Assembly (NCBI GenBank): GCA_019638805.1 | Contig: JAHBTA010000002.1 | Coordinates: 496,001 to 560,000, forward strand | Direction: 5' to 3' | Length of the DNA: 64,000 nt | Origin: Microbacteriaceae bacterium | GTDB taxonomy: Bacteria > Actinomycetota > Actinomycetes > Actinomycetales > Microbacteriaceae | Shown here: in pieces, positions 63,139-64,000 of the stretch | How positions within the stretch are numbered: position 1 is the stretch's first letter | Layout: the number at the start of each line of letters is the position of its first letter | Translations under genes and position numbers: made by a program | The notes under the pieces: model-generated | The model's database searches: none | What the model was told of the DNA's origin: nothing | Seen by the model: the letters and a program-made list of their open reading frames with translations, nothing else

Positions 63139-64000
63139 CGGTGCACCTCCCGGTGCCTCGACTCGGGCTGCGGCGCGACGACGCGCAGGACCGGCACGGT
63201 GAGCACGACCGAGGTTCCGCTCCCCGGGCTGGACCACACCCGCGCGGCGCCCCCGACGTCCTCCATGCGACGCACGATGGATCCGCGCAGGCCGAGCCGG
63301 TCGTCCGGGATGGCCGCCGGATCGAAGCCCGTGCCCTGATCGGTGATCATGATCGTCACGTCGAGGTCGTTGTAGATGAGCTCGAGCTCGGCCACCGAGG
63401 CGCCCGAGTGCCGCAGCACGTTCTCGAACGCCGCGCGCGTCGCCTGCACCGCCGCCTGCGCGACCTCGGGCGCCAGCTTGTAGACCCCGCTGCCCGAGCC
63501 CGTGACGTGGATCGACAGGCCGCGCCACTGAAAATCGCTGACCATGCGCATGAGGTCGTTGCGCAAAGCGGCGTCCTCGTCGTCGGCGGTCGGGATCGAG
63601 GTGGTCTGCGAGATCCACTCGGCGCCGCGCAGCTGCTCGATGTCCTCCCGCAGGCGGGCGATCGTGCGCTCGCTCAGCTCGCCGGTCGTGTTGAGGATGA
63701 TCGAGAGGTCGTTGAGGACGGTGTCGTGGACGGCCGCCGTGGTGCGGCGGGACAGGTCCTCGCCGCGAGCCAGGCGCTGGGTCTCGGCCTCGAGCGCGTC
63801 GAAGTTGGGCACCTTGCGCCGGATGGAGCGCTGGATCACCGCGAACGTCAGATACCCCAGGGTCGCGACGAAGAAGACCATGAGCGGGCCGTAGCCGGGC
63901 CGGAAGGGCACACCGGCGATGACCGACGCGGCGAGCGGGACCGCGGTCGCGATGGCGAGACCGAACGCGCTCCACAGGATCCCGGTCACGGCCGTGGTGG
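63135..64000 (-). CDS. Sensor histidine kinase (5' end outside the window)
   Basis: At least 288 aa; the frame stays open to the window edge, and the GTG at 63989 may or may not be the start. Two membrane helices are visible (FGLAIATAVPLAASVIAGV, LMVFFVATLGYLTFAVIQ). The HisKA_3-like box is TAAVHDTVLNDLSIIL (phospho-acceptor His) and the ATPase domain has FENVLRHSGA (N box) and DQGTGFDP with RLGLRGSI (G boxes), as in NarL-partner kinases. A LuxR-type response regulator is expected nearby but is not in the window. Confidence 0.85.
   Translation of the reverse strand, partial: TTAVTGILWSAFGLAIATAVPLAASVIAGVPFRPGYGPLMVFFVATLGYLTFAVIQRSIRRKVPNFDALEAETQRLARGEDLSRRTTAAVHDTVLNDLSIILNTTGELSERTIARLREDIEQLRGAEWISQTTSIPTADDEDAALRNDLMRMVSDFQWRGLSIHVTGSGSGVYKLAPEVAQAAVQATRAAFENVLRHSGASVAELELIYNDLDVTIMITDQGTGFDPAAIPDDRLGLRGSIVRRMEDVGGAARVWSSPGSGTSVVLTVPVLRVVAPQPESRHREVHR

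Overview
This window is GC-rich and densely packed. It has many GTG starts, four-base GTGA stop/start overlaps, and TAnnnT boxes placed about 6 nt before start codons. Gene content (actinobacterial DapD, a DUF3117 protein, a GltA/DapC/ferredoxin cluster, EfeUOB behind an IdeR-type box, and a TatB, O-methyltransferase and Mrp neighbourhood that resembles the Rv1201c-Rv1232c region of Mycobacterium tuberculosis) points to a high-GC Gram-positive actinobacterium. The family Microbacteriaceae is the best guess; genus and species cannot be read from the sequence.

Layout. 0-3.4 kb: a partial secreted protein, an aldehyde dehydrogenase with a divergent AraC-type regulator, and a general stress membrane protein. 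3.4-6.8 kb: a coupled run of a cytosolic MgtE-like CBS protein, a DUF1003 membrane protein and the Mrp Fe-S carrier. 6.9-12.6 kb: a catabolic-looking block with a LysR regulator, a PLP decarboxylase coupled to an MFS/GPH transporter, and a divergent succinate-semialdehyde dehydrogenase. 12.6-21.4 kb: core genes (tatB, O-methyltransferase, DUF3117, a GT-C glycosyltransferase, dapE/dapD back to back, gltA, dapC, ferredoxin). 21.4-25.4 kb: iron uptake efeUOB and a lipoprotein. 25.4-36.4 kb: typA and an oligopeptide ABC transporter with three substrate-binding lipoproteins. 36.5-42 kb: a CPBP protease-like protein and gcvTHP behind a tandem glycine riboswitch. 42-45.8 kb: small genes and a toxin-antitoxin island (two VapBC-type modules and one ParDE). 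45.8-52.3 kb: ychF, a leader-peptide-like transcription unit, an exonuclease, mmsA with LysR, and rmuC. 52.3-64 kb: a wall-anchored RCC1-repeat protein, two TetR genes, a heterodimeric ABC exporter, glpX and fba, and a sensor-kinase pair cut by the window end.

How the parts fit. Lysine/peptidoglycan precursor synthesis (dapC, dapD, dapE), central carbon metabolism (gltA, glpX, fba), glycine cleavage, semialdehyde oxidation (SSADH, MmsA) and import of peptides and iron are the recognisable physiology. Several operons show self-contained control: an IdeR-type box on efeUOB, a glycine riboswitch on gcvTHP, palindromic operators over the promoters of vapB, parD and a tetR gene, and an inverted repeat before lysR.

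Most unusual features. (1) About 24 genes appear to be leaderless, including a dapE/dapD pair that seems to share one symmetric -10 element in a 17-bp gap. (2) Two 68-bp palindromic intergenic elements are about 76% identical, and two other long inverted-repeat elements have a similar layout. (3) At 46.96-47.48 kb a strong promoter drives a 20-codon ORF, two stable hairpins and an 87-aa basic protein of unknown role. (4) Short tandem duplications recur at gene ends. No tRNA, rRNA, insertion sequence, prophage or CRISPR array was seen.
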